DNA of 64,000 nt from Paralichthys olivaceus (lineage: Eukaryota; Chordata; Actinopteri; Pleuronectiformes; Paralichthyidae): contig NC_091097.1 of the NCBI RefSeq assembly GCF_024713975.1, positions 2,199,361-2,263,360 on the forward strand, in the 5' to 3' direction. How positions within the stretch are numbered: position 1 is the first letter of the stretch; each line of letters opens with the position of its first letter. The notes beneath the pieces were generated by a model. That model worked only from the letters and a program-made list of their open reading frames with translations, did no database searches and had not been told where the DNA came from. Positions 60,167 through 64,000 of the stretch are shown here, one piece after another. The translations under genes were made by a program, and so were the position numbers.

Positions 60167-62377
60167 CTATCTCCTGCTCTGCTCCTCCTCTTGGCCTTCA
60201 GGCGTCCTCTCCTCTGAGGCCTCCCCAGGCTCTACATGTGTGTCGTGCGTGTGCTCACATGACTCCTGGACTTTCTCTGGTGAGGCATCACTTGCAAGGT
60301 GCAGTGAGTCCTCCTCTGGTTCAGGTGCAGAGGTGGTAGGGTGGATGCTGCTGCTCACAGTGGTGCTCTCCTCCTGGGTCTTCTCATCAGACGGTCCAAT
60401 GGAGCTGGTCTCACTTAAGGAGTCGGAGCTCGCCCCTGAGCGCCGGAATAACCTCTGACCTGTGAGGAAATGTACGAGTCAGGAAGAGAATGAGCCGAGT
60501 GTGATGTTGCTTCAACTTCACGTGTGTCAGCTGCAACGTGCAACGCTCCAACATCATGCTCATCAAACTACTGTGTGTTACTCATTGAGTAGTAAATGAG
60601 GAATTCAGGCAGACATGAACAAAGATGAAGAGGAAGAAGAATGAGCTGAAGAGGGCCACCTACAAGTCAGTGTTGTAGTAATTAGAGTGTAAATGTTAAA
60701 GTTAGCTACAAAAGTACTTTGCATACACAGAAGAGCCAGGATTCTGCTTGTAAATATATAAAAAGCAACTCTGGAGTTTTCAAACTAGTACAGGGTCCAC
60801 AACAACCCTGACAACAATCTCCATTTTAGGGGCTAAAGAACTCCAAAGTACTGTGGATGATAACAATTTAAAAAAAAAACAACAACAGGGAATTAGAGAA
60901 AGAAAGTGAGAGCATGACTGTTACTGTATTTACAGAATTAGTGAAGTAGAAATACAGTGTGCTGAATTGACTTATTTATTTGAGATCTGGCTGTGACCTG
61001 AAAACCAGCTTGTACTTGAAAATAGTCAGCGACAAAGATGGACAAACCCACCTGGCATTCTCTTTGACGAGGAGGTGGGAGTTTCCTGCTGGGACGGCCT
61101 GTCCGTCTGGGCCATCGTGGAGTACGTCTTCTCTGTGGAGTCCAGGGAACCTATTGACATACACCATCACAAGCACATGTGCTGACTTACTCTGACAAAC
61201 AGTAACATGCTTTGATCTCTGTTTTTATAAGAGCTAGTTAATATAATGGACATAATAGTTACAGACCTCTAACACCAGACACACATTTAAATTACACTCA
61301 TACATTCAGTGGGTGGCATCTTTTACAACATATTGTTAAAAGCACTTTCTTGGCAAAATTCTGAATCCAGACCTTGTATGAAGTGTGTACTACACTGCAT
61401 GTCATGTTTCATATTTGCTGTATAACCAGAAAGAATCTGACTTTAGGCTTGTGGCTCCGTGGTTCAAAACATTACCTGAAGTGAAAACCTTTTTATTATA
61501 ATTTATTCTTCTTCTAGCCATGGATTTTTATTATTTTTCCTGTGAAGCACCTTGTAACTTTGTTTAGATAAGTGCTATACAAATGCAGTTGTTATTATTA
61601 TTATTAATATTATTATTATTATTGTGTGCGCACAAAACACCCACAATGCAAGGACAGACTTAGGTATTACACATCTAACTTTTGAAGCTGATCAGTAAAA
61701 GGTCAACAACAATAAGATAAACCCAGAGATAATAGAGAGACAATCAGCTTACTCTAATGCAGCAATCAGTGAAATGATAGCACTCTACCACTGTGTCACA
61801 ATTCAAACATTGTCAACTTGTCTGTTTGGGGTATACACAGGACATACGTCACCACACAGGTGCTTTTCATTTACATCATCAGTGACAACTTACATCAGCT
61901 GATGTGTTGATGAACTCATCCACACTACAATGACACTGATACGACCATGAAGCTCCTTTTTGTTCTGTGGTGCTTCACATTCTTCAGAGGGTTTAAAAGT
62001 TACACCTGATGTAACATGTGGGTGACTTCAGAGTTATCTGTGTTATTGGTTATTGTCCCAATAGAGCACATTTCCCATGATGTAGCAGCACACAGTACCT
62101 GCAGCCAGGTTAAAGGTCCTGCCCTGTATGGAGCTTTCAACTGGAGAGAACCAGTTTAAAACAGAGCCGACCAGAGGAAGCTGTCTCAGCATCCCCTAAA
62201 ACACACACAGAAGAAGACACACAGTTCAGTGGATTGGTTTTTGTGTGGTCTCACACACTCACACACACAAAAGCACACACACACCTCTTCCATGAGTTTC
62301 TCCTCGTTGGCCTTTTGCAGCTGCAGCTCAGCCTCCAGGATGCCTTTCCTCACCACCTCTGTCATGTTCTCTAACAG
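60167..62377 (-). CDS. pdxdc1: PDXDC1 (pyridoxal-dependent decarboxylase domain-containing 1), C-terminal part
   Basis: PDXDC1 is a group II PLP-decarboxylase-like protein of uncertain substrate (family knowledge). Only the last four coding exons lie here, in order 62377-62285, 62195-62099, 61150-61052 and 60459-60167. They total 582 nt, or 193 aa plus TAG at 60167-60169. The match rests on LLENMTEVVRKGILEAELQL, LRQLPLVGSVLNWFSPVE, GRTFNLAAGSLDSTEKTY and LSETSSIGPSDEKTQEE, which parallel the C-terminal tail of human PDXDC1. The catalytic PLP domain is encoded upstream, beyond 64000; no earlier exon was found between 62378 and 64000. The final exon is acidic and Ser/Thr-rich and ends EEEQSRR. 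The family is secure; exon borders are by eye. Confidence 0.94.
61540..61625 (+). repeat. Retroelement 3' tail with TTA microsatellite
   Basis: gaagcaccttgtaactttgt ttagataagtgctatacaaa tgcag is followed by a ttattattattattaat array. It lies in a pdxdc1 intron. Confidence 0.6.
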
Positions 62378-62468
62378 CTGCACAGGAAAGAGTCACAATG
62401 ATTCAGAAATGTAAAACATTTTTCTGGAACAAGAATGATTGTTTATCAACCAAAGCTGTGTGGTTCAG

Positions 62469-62943
62469 GGTTATTATAGTTAACGAAAACTAAAACTAAA
62501 ACTAGCAATGAAAAAATAATTTAGTTAACTGAAATAAAAATAAAAACGACAATTAGAAAAAAAACGAAAAAATTCAATGAACAATGCAAAACTAACTAAA
62601 ACTAAACTGAATTGCAGATAAATTCAGTTTTGTTTTCCCCCTGGATCACTGCCTGTCCTGCAGGTGATGGTTAAAGAATGAAATTAAAGGACTTGATAAA
62701 CCATATTTGGTGTCACACATTGTTTCAGCTTCTACAAGTCGAAGCTTTCTCTTAATACCTGGAAAAACTCAAACTAAGACTAAAACTAAATAAAAATTTA
62801 ACTGAAACTAGTCGATTCCTCAAAATAAGAACTAAAACTACAAATCACTTGTTGAACTAACTAAAATTAAACTGAAATGAAAAAGCAAACTGAAAAACTA
62901 AATAAAAATAAAAACTATTGAAAATTTCAAAACTATAATAACC
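62469..62943. mobile_element. A-rich element bounded by 13-bp inverted repeats, 475 bp
   Basis: The left end ggttattatagtt and right end aactataataacc are perfect 13-bp inverted repeats. Both arms consist of actaaaactaaaac-type repeats (62481-62620 and 62762-62925) around a non-repetitive core of about 140 bp. No frame. Looks like a non-autonomous DNA element. Confidence 0.65.
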
Positions 62944-63224
62944 TTGATGTGGTTATGCCAATTTATTGTTATACTTTGGCCAAAGCTGGAGGACAACTAC
63001 CAGCAGGAACCACTGCTATCACAGCCTCTGAAAATGTGACATCTCTTCACGTCGATAAGACTGTCAGCAGCAAAGAGAAAAACTAATGCCCAACCTGTTT
63101 AAAATGAGGACACTGTGTCAAACTGCTAACAAAAATAGCTAAATAAAGTCAAATTCTTCCAGTGGAAGCAGTTACACGTGTAACCCAACCTAAATATTTC
63201 TCAGTCTAAAGAGGCAATGTTGTG

Positions 63225-63225
<1 letters not shown>

Positions 63226-63264
<39 letters not shown>
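63226..63264. repeat. GT microsatellite
   Basis: About 39 bp of GT in the pdxdc1 intron. Confidence 0.95.
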
Positions 63265-63265
<1 letters not shown>

Positions 63266-64000
63266 GCTGCCTCAGACGCTGCAGCCTACAGTGTCTTACA
63301 TGACTGTGTTAATTGCTGTCACATTTTGAGTTCTATGCTGATGAAGCTTGTTTGATGGTTTTCCCTGAGATACAGATAAGCTCTGGTTACTTCGCTCCGC
63401 CTGTTAAATCCTCACTCAAAATCTAAAACGTCACTTTTGAGTCTGCACTGACTCAGGACCAGCAAGTTAAGATAAGAATACTTATTATATATTTGCCTGG
63501 ATGTTGAATAGTGTATCTGACACACTGAAACTAACAGCCGTAGCCATTTCATGCTTCTGGACACAAATACTGAAGGTCCTGTTTCAAAAGATTCACACAA
63601 ATACTGAGCAATGCTGTAGAGCCTGGTTTTAGGGAGCAGTGCTGCAACACGCGCAGGCTGAGGCACAGAGCACAGATCTGCCTGCTTCTCCAGTCAGGAA
63701 GTCTCAAACCTTACATTTTTCATGCACTCCTGTTTTAGAGATATTTTCCATTGCCTTTTTATTCTTTCCGGTCAAGACCACTAAAATCCTATATCAAGAC
63801 ATCTCGTCTTCAGCCCTGAGGGTAGACGTTAGAGATCATTTTAAATTGGCAACTGTCTCCTCATGGAGCTTAGATTATTATTTGGTGTTTACTTATGATT
63901 AACTCGTTATTAGTCGTTTCTATACTGAGTCACTTTTTGATGTCATTTGTTGGTTCTTTATTGTGAATCACTATGATGTCTGATCCAAACAGATTCCATC

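Larger units (their letters stand above)
62378..64000 (-). other. pdxdc1 intron sequence
   Basis: No exon identified. The region holds the TIR-bounded A-rich element at 62469-62943 and a GT array at 63226-63264. Open frames at 63412-63666 and 63639-63902 resemble nothing known to me. It is called intron because the exon ending at 62377 has a clean acceptor and the gene must continue upstream. Confidence 0.6.

Noticed and set aside
1-64000. CRISPR arrays, operons, phage or plasmid features
   Set aside because: None seen. The sequence is clearly vertebrate, and tandem repeats here are microsatellites and minisatellites without spacer structure.

Overview
The window is nuclear DNA from a ray-finned fish, most likely a percomorph teleost. 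The evidence is vertebrate genes split by GT-AG introns of about 70 bp to 5 kb, many CA/GT microsatellites, and interspersed repeats typical of percomorphs (a tRNA-headed SINE, L2- and Rex1-like LINE pieces, TTAA-flanked and hAT-like MITEs). It is not prokaryotic: there are no operons, and most long open frames are chance or antisense frames. I rebuilt exons by eye from splice sites, reading frame and remembered family sequences. Each model below closes in frame from exon to exon.

Layout: (1) 1-16 kb, plus strand: the 3' two thirds of stxbp4 (syntaxin-binding protein 4/Synip), 13 coding exons from mid-PDZ to a stop at 15614. (2) 18.2-25.9 kb, minus strand: complete rrn3 (Pol I factor TIF-IA), 17 coding exons, 609 aa, tail-to-tail with stxbp4. 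(3) 26-32 kb: intergenic, with repeat copies and no gene I can support. (4) 32.2-32.7 kb, minus: a single-exon TMEM238-family gene. (5) 33-37 kb: LINE debris, a SINE and a 36-bp minisatellite. (6) 37.3-38.2 kb, minus: a PIRT-like two-helix membrane protein with a probable non-coding first exon. (7) 38-40.5 kb: LINE and other repeats. (8) 41.0-54.9 kb, minus: complete gspt1 (release factor eRF3), 14 coding exons, 576 aa, with a GC-rich 5' end near 54.3-55.3 kb. (9) 60.2-62.4 kb, minus: the last four coding exons of pdxdc1, whose upstream exons lie past 64 kb.

The genes do not form one pathway: vesicle docking, rRNA transcription, membrane-protein regulation, translation termination and a PLP-decarboxylase-like protein. 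From memory of the human map, rrn3, gspt1 and pdxdc1 belong to 16p13, stxbp4 to 17q22, and pirt/tmem238l to 17p. The block therefore joins pieces that are separate in mammals.

I found no undescribed system such as a novel defence or mobile cassette. The best leads are two exons (one in stxbp4, one in rrn3) each bracketed by complementary UG and AC repeats that could pair in the pre-mRNA; an stxbp4 that ends without the WW domain of mammalian Synip; a complete solo LTR nested in a LINE; a PIRT-like protein without the basic tail; and a 33-base G run.
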